NCBI RefSeq assembly: GCF_000147695.2
Contig: NC_015958.1
Span: 1,604,001 to 1,668,000 of the forward strand
From: Thermoanaerobacter wiegelii Rt8.B1
GTDB taxonomy: Bacteria; Bacillota; Thermoanaerobacteria; Thermoanaerobacterales; Thermoanaerobacteraceae
Direction of reading: 5' to 3'
DNA length: 64,000 bases
Positions 26,822 to 35,887 of this stretch are shown piece after piece. How positions within the stretch are numbered: the first letter of the stretch is position 1; each line of letters begins with the position of its first letter. Both the position numbers and the translations under genes were made by a program. The notes under the pieces are model-generated. The model was not told where the DNA came from. It ran no database searches and worked only from the letters and a program-made list of their open reading frames with translations.

Positions 26822-28765
26822 AGCAATTCCTTTACACTTATATTGTATTTTTTTATCTTTCTATAAATAGTAGCTCTACTCAAATTTAACATTTCAGCTG
26901 CCTTCAATATATTACCCTTGGCTATTTTTAGTGCTTCTCTTATGTTTTTTTCTTCAATAACTTCAATTGGAAAGACTGTAGTATTATTTTCCTGTTGTGC
27001 ATTACTATTTTCACTTATATTTTCAGGGAAATACTCTTCGATAATTACTTTGCCTTCCGTAAGGTAATACGCCCTGTCGATAACATTTTGTAACTCTCGA
27101 ACATTTCCTGGCCAGTTGTAATTCATCAATCGTTCTATAAACGATTCGCTTAAAACCTTATAATCTGAAACGCTTAAAGCATTATATCTATTAAGTCGTT
27201 CTACAAACACTTTAGCAAGAAGTTCAACGTCTCCTTTTCTCTCTTAAAGGAGGAATGTTTATTTTTATGACATTTATCCTATAATATAAATCATTTCTAA
27301 AATTCTTTTTATTCACTTCTTCACTTAAATTCCTATTAGTTGCCGCAATAACCCTTACATTCAATTTCTTTTCCTCAGTACCGCCTACCCTTACAATTTT
27401 ATGGTTATCCAGCACTCTTAAAAGTTTAGATTGCACCTCATAGGGCAACTCTCCAATTTCATCTAAAAATATCGTTCCATTGTCAGCAAGTTCAAATTTA
27501 CCAGGTTTGCCTTCTTTATTTGCCCCAGTAAACGCTCCTCTTTCGTACCCAAAAAGCTCACTTTCTACTAATTCTCGTGGTATAGAAGCACAGTTTACTG
27601 CAATAAATGGTCCTTTTGAACGTTTACTATAGTTATGTATTGCTTGCGCAAAAAGTTCTTTACCTGTTCCACTTTCACCCTCTATAAGGATATTGCAATC
27701 ACTCCTCGCAGCTTTTTTAGCAGTTTCTATGATTTTTTTCATATTTTCATCATTTGTGATTATATCTTCAAATGTATAACTCGCTTTAAATCCTGCTAAT
27801 TTATTAACAACATTACGAACATATTTCTCTTCTCTAAAAGTTATAACAGTACCTATAATTTTTCTGTTAGCTACTATAGGAACAGCATTTATACGACATG
27901 GTATTTTTTGGTTTCGACCATAAAAAACACATTCAACATCGTAATAGGGTTCTGTCTGACTTAGTATATCTTCAATTATATCCACATCTTCAAGTATGGA
28001 CTGTATATGCATGCCTATAATTTCCTTCTTTGAAATATTTAATATCTTTAATGCTATTTCATTAACCCTCTGAACAACAAAATTATGGTCCATTATAAGC
28101 ATGCCTTCGTGAATAGAATCAAAAGTAGCGTCTATAAGTTTATGAGATTTGATAAGCGCAAGTTGCTTTTCAATAGAACAAGCTCCAGCAAGTACAATAC
28201 CTAAATTATGTGGATGTGCGTCTTCTTTTAATCCAGTCATATCAAGGCATCCTATAATATTGCCGTTTTCATCATGAATAGGTGCTGCAGAACATGTGGC
28301 TATGTGATGGGTAATGCAATAATGTTCGGCTCCCACCAGTTGTATAGGTTTATTAAGTCTTAAAGCCAAAGCAATCGCATTAGTCCCCACTGCCTCTTCT
28401 GTCCATAAAGCCCCTTCAACAAAGTTTAATTTTCTCGTCTCTCCCAGTATACTATCATCGCCAATTCTGTCAATAAGATAACCGTCCCTGTCCACCAGAA
28501 CAAACAAAAAACCCGAGCCAGTTACTTGTTTATATACATTTTCCATAATAGGATGTGCAACAGATATTAAATCCTCATTTTGCCTCAACCTTATTTTCAT
28601 GTTATCTTCATCTAATATTTCTCCAACACCTCCAAAAGGGTCTACACCGTAGAACTTACAAAGCTCCCATGACTCTCTAACCTCTTCTTTAACACCTTCA
28701 GTAATTACCCCCTCATTAACGTATCTCCACCAAGCCCTCTCCATAAAAGATATAAAATCTTTCAT
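26800..28765 (-). pseudogene. acoR: AcoR-type sigma-54-dependent activator, frame broken by a 2-base deletion
   Basis: Enhancer-binding activator. The first 513 codons hold a GAF-like sensor, a PAS domain (about 205-300), and the AAA+ domain with EGESGTGKE (Walker A), [14 protein letters not shown] (sigma-54 contact) and [12 protein letters not shown] (Walker B). The frame then runs ...[11 protein letters not shown] and stops. The downstream 136 codons resume the family sequence, ending in the Fis-type HTH GNILKAAEMLNLSRATIYRKIKKY. Adding GA to a (GA)3 run near 27243 would give [13 protein letters not shown], the normal family sequence. As it stands the product lacks the DNA-binding domain. 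Confidence 0.92.
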
Positions 28766-28807
28766 GACACTCCCCCTTAAATCATTTTAAAATTCTCCTC
28801 AAGCAAA

Positions 28808-28834
28808 AACAAAGGCTTAAAAACTAAGCCTTTG
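28808..28834 (-). terminator. Terminator after lipA
   Basis: CAAAGGCTTA pairs with TAAGCCTTTG and is followed on the minus strand by TTTTTG. The stem includes the lipA stop codon. Confidence 0.88.
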
Positions 28835-29672
28835 TCACCTTCAACCCCTCGTCAGCATGATAAGAACTTCTGACTAAGGGGCCAGAAGCTACGTATTTAA
28901 AACCTAATTCATATCCTATCTCTTCATATCTCTCAAATTGCTGTGGAGTAACATATTCTGCTACTTCTATATGTTTTGCTGAAGGTCTCAAATACTGTCC
29001 TATAGTCATCATGTCACAATCAACACTTCTTAAGTCTTTCATAACTTGTATAACCTCTTCTTCTGTTTCCCCAAGCCCCACCATAATTCCTGACTTAGTA
29101 AGAATATAAGGGTCTAGTTCTTTTGACTTTTTTAAAAGGTTTAAAGACCTTGAATAATCAGCTTTTGGCCTCACTTTTGAATAAAGTCTAGGCACTGTTT
29201 CTATATTGTGATTTATTATATCTGGCTTGGCTTCTACTACTTTAGCAATAGACTCCTCTTTGCCCATGAAATCAGATACAAGTACCTCGACTGTAACTCC
29301 TGGCAATTTTTTAAGTTCATAGATTGTCTTTGCAAAATGTGATGCCCCACCATCCGGCAAATCATCTCTTGTAACACAAGTAACCACCACATGCTTTAAT
29401 CCTAATTTTTGAGCAGCCTCAGCTACTCTTCTCGGTTCATCCTCATCAAGAGGCTGAGGATGGCCTTTTTCTACCGCACAAAACCTACAGTTTCGTGTAC
29501 ATATATTTCCCATAATCATAAAAGTAGCTGTCTTTCTCGCAAAGCATTCCCCCATGTTGGGACAATTGGCACTTTGACAAACTGTGTTTAAAGACATACT
29601 TTTTAAAAAAGCTTCCATCCTGTTTAAATCTTCGTTTAATAGCCTCACTTTGAGCCATTCAGGCTTTTGCAT
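28824..29672 (-). CDS. lipA: Lipoyl synthase
   Basis: Radical SAM enzyme that inserts two sulfurs into octanoyl groups on lipoyl domains. Two cysteine sets are visible: [12 protein letters not shown] for the auxiliary cluster and CTRNCRFC for the SAM cluster, plus the C-terminal [16 protein letters not shown] with the serine that binds the auxiliary cluster. About 282 residues. The gene overlaps the end of lipB and starts at ATG 29672. The nearby acetoin E2 is a likely client. Confidence 0.96.
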   Translation of the reverse strand: MQKPEWLKVRLLNEDLNRMEAFLKSMSLNTVCQSANCPNMGECFARKTATFMIMGNICTRNCRFCAVEKGHPQPLDEDEPRRVAEAAQKLGLKHVVVTCVTRDDLPDGGASHFAKTIYELKKLPGVTVEVLVSDFMGKEESIAKVVEAKPDIINHNIETVPRLYSKVRPKADYSRSLNLLKKSKELDPYILTKSGIMVGLGETEEEVIQVMKDLRSVDCDMMTIGQYLRPSAKHIEVAEYVTPQQFERYEEIGYELGFKYVASGPLVRSSYHADEGLKVTKA

Positions 29673-30348
29673 TATCAATCACCGCCAATCTATCTAAAGT
29701 TATCTCATTAAAGTGTATACCAAATACTTCACTAAATTTATCAACCATTTTTTCTTTTACTTTTTCTATGTCTTCATTTATTCCAAGTTTTTGCATAGAA
29801 GTAACTCCAAACTCAGTAATGCCGCAGGCATTTATTAAGCCAAAATATGAAAGGTCAGTATTTACATTAAAGGCTATTCCATGCCAAGTAATCCAGCGCC
29901 TAACAGCGATACCTATGGCGCATATCTTTTCATCTCCTACCCATACTCCGGTGTATTTAGGCTTCCTTTCCGCTTTTATACCATACTCCTCCAGGAGTTT
30001 TATAATCGTCTCTTCTAATTTATAAACAAAAAGATGAACATCTTTTTGCCACTTTGCCAAATTAAATATAGGATAGGCAACTATTTGTCCTGGCCCGTGA
30101 AAAGTTATTTTACCTCCCCTTTCTACTTTATAAAGCTCCGCTTTTTTCATAAGTTCCTCTAAAGGCACAAGGATGTTTTCGTCAAAACCACCTGAAACTC
30201 CTATAGTATATACTGGTGGATGTTGAAGCAATATAAGAATCCCGTCCGTCTCGCCCTTTTTAACTCTTTCAAAGGCTTTAAGCTGTATCTCTTTTCCTTC
30301 CATATAAGGTACAATTCCCAGTTTTAAAACTTCTCCCTTTCTCAACAT
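29659..30348 (-). CDS. lipB: Octanoyl-[acyl-carrier-protein]--protein N-octanoyltransferase
   Basis: Transfers octanoate from ACP to lipoyl domains, the step before LipA. About 229 residues. Motifs seen: [35 protein letters not shown], and [23 protein letters not shown] with the catalytic lysine/cysteine region (NACGI near residue 170). The start is the ATG after GGAGTGATT. Overlaps lipA by 14 bases. Confidence 0.95.
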   Translation of the reverse strand: MLRKGEVLKLGIVPYMEGKEIQLKAFERVKKGETDGILILLQHPPVYTIGVSGGFDENILVPLEELMKKAELYKVERGGKITFHGPGQIVAYPIFNLAKWQKDVHLFVYKLEETIIKLLEEYGIKAERKPKYTGVWVGDEKICAIGIAVRRWITWHGIAFNVNTDLSYFGLINACGITEFGVTSMQKLGINEDIEKVKEKMVDKFSEVFGIHFNEITLDRLAVIDNAKA

Positions 30349-30423
30349 AATCACTCCTTTAACTTATCCTTTAGAGATTTCCTTTTCTTTTTTCTTGCCA
30401 TTTGATTTTTAGTTTTCTATATT

Positions 30424-30504
30424 CTACCATATTCTCATTAAATCTAGTACGATTTGTTTGTCTTCTTCGCTTAGAAAAATAAGTTTAGTCTGTATTGTTA
30501 GCAT
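30424..30504 (-). pseudogene. N-terminal remnant of a TnpB-like protein
   Basis: A 26-codon frame, MLTIQTKLIFLSEEDKQIV..., starts inside the end of the tnpA remnant and stops at TAG. The beginning looks like the N-terminus of IS605/IS607-type TnpB proteins, which in IS607 elements overlap tnpA in this way. No RuvC-like part is seen further along, so only a stump is left. Confidence 0.5.
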
Positions 30505-31084
30505 GTCTTTTACCACCTCTTTGTCCATAAATCCTGGCTGCAAATGTAGTGACTATTCTATCAAGTCTTCTGCTAGTTCTTTGTTTACATCTTCTTTATT
30601 TTCTTTTCCATTTAAAACTATAAGTTCTACTCCAAAACTTTCCATGAAAAATTTAAGATATTCAAAACCGAATCTTGCTAGTCTATCAGGATATTCTATT
30701 ACAACTTTTTCAACTTCTCCTCTTTTTATTTTGTTCAGAAGTTTTAATAAACCTCTTCTATTTTCGTTTACCCCACTTGCTATTTCGGATATAACCTCAT
30801 ACTGCCAACCTTGAGAATTGGCATATTCTTCTAGCTTTCTAATCTGATTTTCAAGATATTCCTCTTGTTTTTTTGTAGATACTCTTGCATATAAAACTAC
30901 TTTCGGTTTCGGTTTTTCTTCTATCATACCCAATAATTTTTCTATATCTCTTTTCTGTATCTTCTTCTCCCTTTTGGTGTTCTAACAAAAGTTTTAAACC
31001 TTTCTTTTCCCAGTGTATTAGTGTTCTTCTGCTAATATTATATATCTCTTTAACTTTTTGCACAGTTAATACATCCATAATCAC
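30485..31084 (-). pseudogene. IS607-type serine recombinase (TnpA), decayed
   Basis: Serine transposase remnant. The N-terminal MerR-like HTH is in one frame (VLTVQKVKEIYNISRRTLIHWEKKG), FVRTPKGRRRYRK in a second, and EKLLGMIEEKPKPKVVLYARVSTKKQEE (catalytic serine in ARVS) in a third. After an in-frame TAG the typical end IVTTFAARIYGQRGGK follows in another frame. At least three frameshifts are therefore present and the gene cannot be functional. Confidence 0.85.
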
Positions 31085-31280
31085 CTAATTAAAATTATAT
31101 CATTTTGCACTGTCATTTCCAACTGTTGTGACCTCCTTTTTGAGTGTATTTGATGCTTGATTTATCTTCTTATTTATTTCTACATTTGACCTCAAAAATC
31201 CTTCTTTCATCATTGTCAATAACATGTCAATTCTATTCAACAATCATTATGCATATATTTTAGCAAAGGGAGGGAAATTT

Positions 31281-32660
31281 ATGGACAAGATTGTGACTAA
31301 AAAAGATGAGGATTTTTTACAGTATCTTTATCTTAAAGATAGAAAAATCCTATTGAACACTATAGAAAATGGAAAAACAACAGAAGAAATCATTGTAAAA
31401 GACTGTTTAAGTGATTTTGACGCTTGTTACGATGAAGAAGGAAATCTAAACCTGATATACTTTAATTCACAAGGAGAAATAATTTTTTTAATTCAAAAGA
31501 AAGAAGGATGGGTAGGGAAAGCTTTATACACCTATAAAGATAAAAAAACGTATATAAGCAATTTTAGCCTCTTTATAAAAAATAAAACACTTCACATATT
31601 TTTCACAATCAGTAATTCTAATAATCCTAGAGAAGTCCATTTAATACACCAAAAATGGGCCAAAAATTGGAAGGGCAATAATATAGCTGTTATAAAAAAT
31701 ATTTCTTTCACCCCTTTTTATGACTTATTCATTGATGAAGAGGAAAATATTCATTTAATTTATGTTACAAAAGAAAAAAATAAGAACCAACTTTATTACC
31801 TTTACTACGTAAAAGATAACTGGTCGCCAAAATTTCTAATTTCAGAAGCAGAAGGAATATTCTATCCTACAATAACGGTAAATTCGCAAAAAAATGTACA
31901 TACCTTATGGGTAGAAGAAGATATAATTCAAAAAATAAAATATAGAAAGAAAACCCCTGGAAGCTGGCCAAAAGGCAGTTGGGGTAGTCCTATAACTTTG
32001 GCTTATTCTACAAATATTAAAAATTGCTATATCTCCCTTTTAGAAAATATTTTATGGTGCACTTACCTTCAAAACGATAGCTTTTTTGCCACCATGTCCT
32101 CTGATGGAGGAAATAGTTGGTGCAAGCCTTTTAAAATTCCTCCTTCTTTTTCTGAATACAACTTTTTTAAGTTAAAAAGCCCAATAGACAAATTTCAAAG
32201 CAATTATTTATTTATAAACGATAACGGAGAAGTAATTCCTTCTTTGCAATACAAATTAACCAGGAAAAACGGAGAAAAAGATTCTTACTTCACTTTTTAT
32301 ATAAAAGAAGTTCAGGAGTATTTAAACATCCTAATAAAAAAACTGGAAACTATCAAGGAGGAAAAAACAAGATTAGAAGAGGAACTAAGCAGAAAAAATG
32401 TTGAAATTACAATAAAAAACAAAAATATAGCCGATTTACAAGAATTATTAAAACAAATAAATGATGAAAAAATGAAAATTGCCCTTAAAGCGGACAATTA
32501 CAATACAATGGTAAATAGTTTGATAAGAGAAAATGAAAATCTTAAAAAACAAATAAAAGATTTGCAAAATCAAATAATAACCTTAAACAGCAAGCTTGAG
32601 ACTCTTCAAAATGTTACTACTTTTCAAAAAATAAAAAGTATATTTATAAAAAGCGACTAA
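31281..32660 (+). CDS. Hypothetical protein: beta-propeller-like repeats plus C-terminal coiled coil
   Basis: 459 residues from the ATG of MDKIVTKKDED, preceded by GGGAGGG; the frame is open 19 codons upstream without a ribosome site. Residues 1-340 consist of repeating short beta strands with aromatic residues and Asp/Asn turns (DACYDEEGNLNLIYFNSQG, DEEENIHLIYVTKE, NSQKNVHTLWVEED), like sialidase/BNR-type propellers. Residues about 350-445 form a long charged coiled coil with heptads. No signal peptide or membrane segment. Function not recognised. Confidence 0.75.
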   Translation: MDKIVTKKDEDFLQYLYLKDRKILLNTIENGKTTEEIIVKDCLSDFDACYDEEGNLNLIYFNSQGEIIFLIQKKEGWVGKALYTYKDKKTYISNFSLFIKNKTLHIFFTISNSNNPREVHLIHQKWAKNWKGNNIAVIKNISFTPFYDLFIDEEENIHLIYVTKEKNKNQLYYLYYVKDNWSPKFLISEAEGIFYPTITVNSQKNVHTLWVEEDIIQKIKYRKKTPGSWPKGSWGSPITLAYSTNIKNCYISLLENILWCTYLQNDSFFATMSSDGGNSWCKPFKIPPSFSEYNFFKLKSPIDKFQSNYLFINDNGEVIPSLQYKLTRKNGEKDSYFTFYIKEVQEYLNILIKKLETIKEEKTRLEEELSRKNVEITIKNKNIADLQELLKQINDEKMKIALKADNYNTMVNSLIRENENLKKQIKDLQNQIITLNSKLETLQNVTTFQKIKSIFIKSD

Positions 32661-32662
32661 TA

Positions 32663-32920
32663 TTAAATAATTTTGACTATTTTATATCCTGCAGGAATTC
32701 TCTCTATTTCGTATATCCCCTTATAAGGAATGTTGAGCCTTTGCAAAAGGTTTTGTACTACTCGCAAAGATTCTAATCCAAACTTGAGAGAATGGCTGCA
32801 GCTTTCCGTAATACTTCTAGGAGTTGGTACAAACTCCACCGGAATATTGTTTTTCTTTAATATCTTTTCTGCCATTAAACCATGCTGATAAGAGTAAAAG
32901 ACAATCAATCCATATTTCAC
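32663..32920 (-). CDS. DUF3343 family protein (putative Se/S carrier-like)
   Basis: 86 residues from a GTG start with GAGG eight bases upstream. The family pattern is clear: YGLIVFYSYQHGLMAEKILKKNNIPVEFVPTPRSITESCSHSLKF, with one cysteine after the TPR motif where family members carry a conserved cysteine. DUF3343 proteins are suggested to carry sulfur or selenium next to YedF/SelD-type genes; no such neighbour is seen here. It faces the upstream propeller gene tail to tail, two bases apart. Confidence 0.82.
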   Translation of the reverse strand: MKYGLIVFYSYQHGLMAEKILKKNNIPVEFVPTPRSITESCSHSLKFGLESLRVVQNLLQRLNIPYKGIYEIERIPAGYKIVKII

Positions 32921-33048
32921 TATTACCACCTCAAAATTAGTATATTCCAACAAAACAAAAGTTGATACAACGTTCCTACCTTACCATAAATTACTTGAAG
33001 GAATTTACAGCTGTCTGTAGAATATATGATTTTGAGGAGGTAATAAAA

Positions 33049-33729
33049 ATGAAAATAAAATCAATAATAGCAGTATTAATAGCAATAACTATAATTTTTT
33101 CTTTAAATCCTGCCAGTGCTTCAATTTTTTATTCTTATGGATATTTCACTAAAAATACTGTAGCAAATAATTCAATAAGGTTTTCTGATTCAAAGAACTT
33201 TATAACTATAAAACAACCAGTTTCTTATAATGTCACAGCTAAACAAACAACCTCAAACCCACCAAATGTTTCTAATACCATTACTAGCAATGGTTCTACT
33301 TCGCAAAATAAAGGAGTAACATTTCCAACAACAAATATTTTTCTTTCTCAAGAAGAAAAAACTTTAGTAGAATTAATAAATCGAGAAAGAATAAGCCGCA
33401 ACTTGAATCCTCTTCAAATAGATGAAAATCTTTGTAAAGTCGCCAGACTAAAAGCAGAAGACATGAAAGAAAACGACTATTTCTCTCATACTTCTCCAAC
33501 CTACGGCTCACCTTTCAACATGATAAAAAATTTTGGAATAAATTACTATTTGGCAGGTGAAAATATAGCTTTAAATTCCAATGTTATAAAAGCTCACTAT
33601 TCCTTGATGAACTCAGAAGGACATAGGGCAAACATTTTAAATCCTTACTACAATAAGGTTGGAGTGGGAATAGTAAAAAATAGGGAAGGCAATGGGATAA
33701 TAGTTGTTGAAATGTTTATTAAAGATTAA
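33049..33729 (+). CDS. Secreted CAP/SCP-domain protein (YkwD-like)
   Basis: About 226 residues, start chosen at the ATG after GAGGAGG. A signal peptide (KIKSIIAVLIAITIIFSLNPASA) leads to a Ser/Thr/Asn-rich linker of about 70 residues and a CAP domain with ELINRERISRNLNPLQID, HTSPTYGSPFNMI, AGENIAL, and SEGHRANILNPYYNKVGVGI. The conserved His and Glu residues of the CAP cavity are present. Secreted, substrate unknown; such proteins are frequent in spore-formers. Confidence 0.88.
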   Translation: MKIKSIIAVLIAITIIFSLNPASASIFYSYGYFTKNTVANNSIRFSDSKNFITIKQPVSYNVTAKQTTSNPPNVSNTITSNGSTSQNKGVTFPTTNIFLSQEEKTLVELINRERISRNLNPLQIDENLCKVARLKAEDMKENDYFSHTSPTYGSPFNMIKNFGINYYLAGENIALNSNVIKAHYSLMNSEGHRANILNPYYNKVGVGIVKNREGNGIIVVEMFIKD

Positions 33730-33754
33730 ATCCGGGGTTTCCCCGGATTTAATC
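33724..33754. terminator. Perfect 14-base palindromic terminator shared by two convergent genes
   Basis: GATTAAATCCGGGG and its exact complement flank TTT. It includes the stop codons of both the CAP gene (plus) and the aminopeptidase gene (minus), each ending Lys-Asp-stop. T-runs follow mainly on the plus side. Confidence 0.88.
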
Positions 33755-35152
33755 TTTTTCCATAAACACTTTATAAGCTTTATAAGCCATATATACATCC
33801 ACTTTAGAGGACAATTCATAAGGAGCATGCATGCTTAATAAGGCAATACCACAGTCTAAAACTTCCATTCCATAATTTGCAGCATATTGTGCTACTGTGC
33901 CGCCGCCTCCCATGTCAACTTTGCCCAGCTCACCTGTCTGCCATATTACTCCCTTTTCATTGAAGAGTTTTCTAACTTTGCCTACAAACTCCGCATTTGC
34001 ATCATTTGATCCTCCTTTTCCTCTTGAACCAGTATATTTGGTTACACAAACCCCTTTCCCTAAATAAGCAGTGTTTTGCTTTTCACTAACTTCTGGATAA
34101 GTAGGATCAAATGCAGCATTTACATCAGCAGATAGCAATTCAGAATTAGCCAAAACCCTTCTCAATTTGATATCTGTGCTTCCTTCATATTTTTCTAATA
34201 TCTCTGCAATAGCATTTTCGAAAAATCTTGATTGCAAACCAGTATTGCCCATACTCCCAATCTCTTCTTTATCAGCAAATATCGCAACAGCCGTCTTCTC
34301 TGGCACCTCAAGCTCAAGAATTGCTCTTAAAGAAGTATAAGCGCAAACCCTGTCATCTTGACCATAAGCCCCAATCATACTTCTGTCAAAACCTATATCG
34401 CGAGGCTTATAGGCAGGCACTAATTCTAACTCAGCACTTAAAAAGTCCTCCTCCACTATGCCATATTTTTCATTTAAATATTTCAAAATATTAGGTTTCA
34501 CGCTGACTTCCTCAGAAAGAGGAATGCTTCCAATTACAGCATTTAATGCTTCTCCTGTAACCACTTCTGCTGCTTTTTTCTCCATCTGGTCTTTCCCTAA
34601 GTGAGGCAATAAATCTGTTATGTAAAGGACAGGGTCATTTTCATCTTCTCCCACTACAATGTTTATCTTCTCACCGTTTGCTTTGACAATTACTCCATGG
34701 AGAGCCAAAGGAATTGTCACCCACTGGTATTTTTTAACACCGCCATAGTAATGGGTTTTAAATAAAGCCAAGCCGCCATCTTCATACATTGGATTAGGCT
34801 TTAGGTCAATTCTCGGAGAATCAATATGGGATGCTACCGCCTTTATCCCCTTTTGCATTGACTCTTTACCAATTACAGCTAAAACTACTGATTTCCCCTT
34901 GTTGTTGTAATACACTTTGCTGCCCGGCTTTAAATTTGTAACTTTTTCAATATTGATAAAGCCATTCTTTTCTGCTATTTCTATAATCTTCTCTGCCGTT
35001 TCTCTTTCTGTCTTACATTTTGTCATAAAGTCTTTGTAGTCTTCTCCAAACTGATAAACTTTTTCTTTTTCCTCATCAGAAATTTTTGTCCATGCATCTA
35101 CGTTTTTGTAACCTAAACGCTTTTCAATTTCCTTTAAATCTTTTTCTTCCAA
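33749..35152 (-). CDS. M18 family aspartyl-type aminopeptidase
   Basis: Zinc aminopeptidase of the M18 family, about 467 residues. The start is taken at TTG with a GGGGGGG site eight bases upstream; the frame is open further but has no ribosome site. Metal-site regions are ASHIDSPRIDLKPNP (first histidine/aspartate), DKEEIGSMGNTG (Glu-Glu), SADVNAAFDPTYPE and the C-terminal SMHAPYELSSKVD (last histidine). Cytoplasmic peptide turnover is the likely role. Confidence 0.9.
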   Translation of the reverse strand: MEEKDLKEIEKRLGYKNVDAWTKISDEEKEKVYQFGEDYKDFMTKCKTERETAEKIIEIAEKNGFINIEKVTNLKPGSKVYYNNKGKSVVLAVIGKESMQKGIKAVASHIDSPRIDLKPNPMYEDGGLALFKTHYYGGVKKYQWVTIPLALHGVIVKANGEKINIVVGEDENDPVLYITDLLPHLGKDQMEKKAAEVVTGEALNAVIGSIPLSEEVSVKPNILKYLNEKYGIVEEDFLSAELELVPAYKPRDIGFDRSMIGAYGQDDRVCAYTSLRAILELEVPEKTAVAIFADKEEIGSMGNTGLQSRFFENAIAEILEKYEGSTDIKLRRVLANSELLSADVNAAFDPTYPEVSEKQNTAYLGKGVCVTKYTGSRGKGGSNDANAEFVGKVRKLFNEKGVIWQTGELGKVDMGGGGTVAQYAANYGMEVLDCGIALLSMHAPYELSSKVDVYMAYKAYKVFMEKD

Positions 35153-35251
35153 TGAAATTACCCCCCCGTGGTTTTTTGTATGGATGACACTCTGTATCAA
35201 CAATATGATACGCTTTTTTTGTATAAAAGTCAAATTTAGCCTTATAAAAGA

Positions 35252-35887
35252 TTAGTTTTGTAAAATTGTCTCATTTTTAAGCATATAAATAGCAGCTTGA
35301 GTTCTGTCCTTCACATCTAATTTTTTGAAAATATTGTAAACGTGGTTCTTGACAGTTTTCTCGCTTAAAAATAGTTTTTGTGCAATTTCTTTATTGCTAT
35401 ACCCTTTAGAAATAAGTTTAAGAATCTCTATCTCTCTTGGTGTGAGGTCTTTTTTCAAGTTTTCATGGTCTATGTTGTCTATTTCTTCCATTAAAGAAGG
35501 ATGAATATAAACTCCTCCATTGTAAATAGTCCTTATCGCTTTTATTAAATCGTCATATTCCGCATCCTTTAATATGTACCCTTCTACTCCTAATTTAAGC
35601 GCTTCTAAAAGATACTCTCTGTCATTGTAAATAGTTAAAAACAACACTTTACTTGGATGTTTTTCTTCTTTTAACATCTTTGCTGCCTTTATACCATTCA
35701 TCACGGGCATATTCACATCCATAAGTATTAAATCAGGCATAAATTTCTTTGCAAGTTTATAAGCCTCTTCCCCATTCGAAGCCTGAGAGATAACTTTTAT
35801 ATCATTTTCCATTTCAATAAGCTGGACTAATCCTTTTCTTATCAAGGCATGGTCATCAGCCACTAATAATCTGATCATCCTCAACAC
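35252..35887 (-). CDS. degU: DegU-like response regulator
   Basis: NarL/LuxR-type response regulator, 211 residues. Receiver domain: LLVADDHALIR (acidic pair), ILMDVNMPVMNG (phospho-acceptor Asp), and the lysine in GYILKDAEYDD. C-terminal LuxR HTH: LTPREIEILKLISKGYSNKEIAQKLFLSEKTVKNHVYNIFKKL. Its start overlaps the sensor kinase gene by 32 bases. Likely partner of that kinase in controlling motility, degradative enzymes or competence, as in Bacillus. Confidence 0.9.
   Translation of the reverse strand: MLRMIRLLVADDHALIRKGLVQLIEMENDIKVISQASNGEEAYKLAKKFMPDLILMDVNMPVMNGIKAAKMLKEEKHPSKVLFLTIYNDREYLLEALKLGVEGYILKDAEYDDLIKAIRTIYNGGVYIHPSLMEEIDNIDHENLKKDLTPREIEILKLISKGYSNKEIAQKLFLSEKTVKNHVYNIFKKLDVKDRTQAAIYMLKNETILQN

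Noticed and set aside
31100-31213. Minus-strand 37-codon frame upstream of the IS607 remnant
   Set aside because: It has no ribosome-binding site and no family resemblance. It may be the tail of an older gene but cannot be supported.
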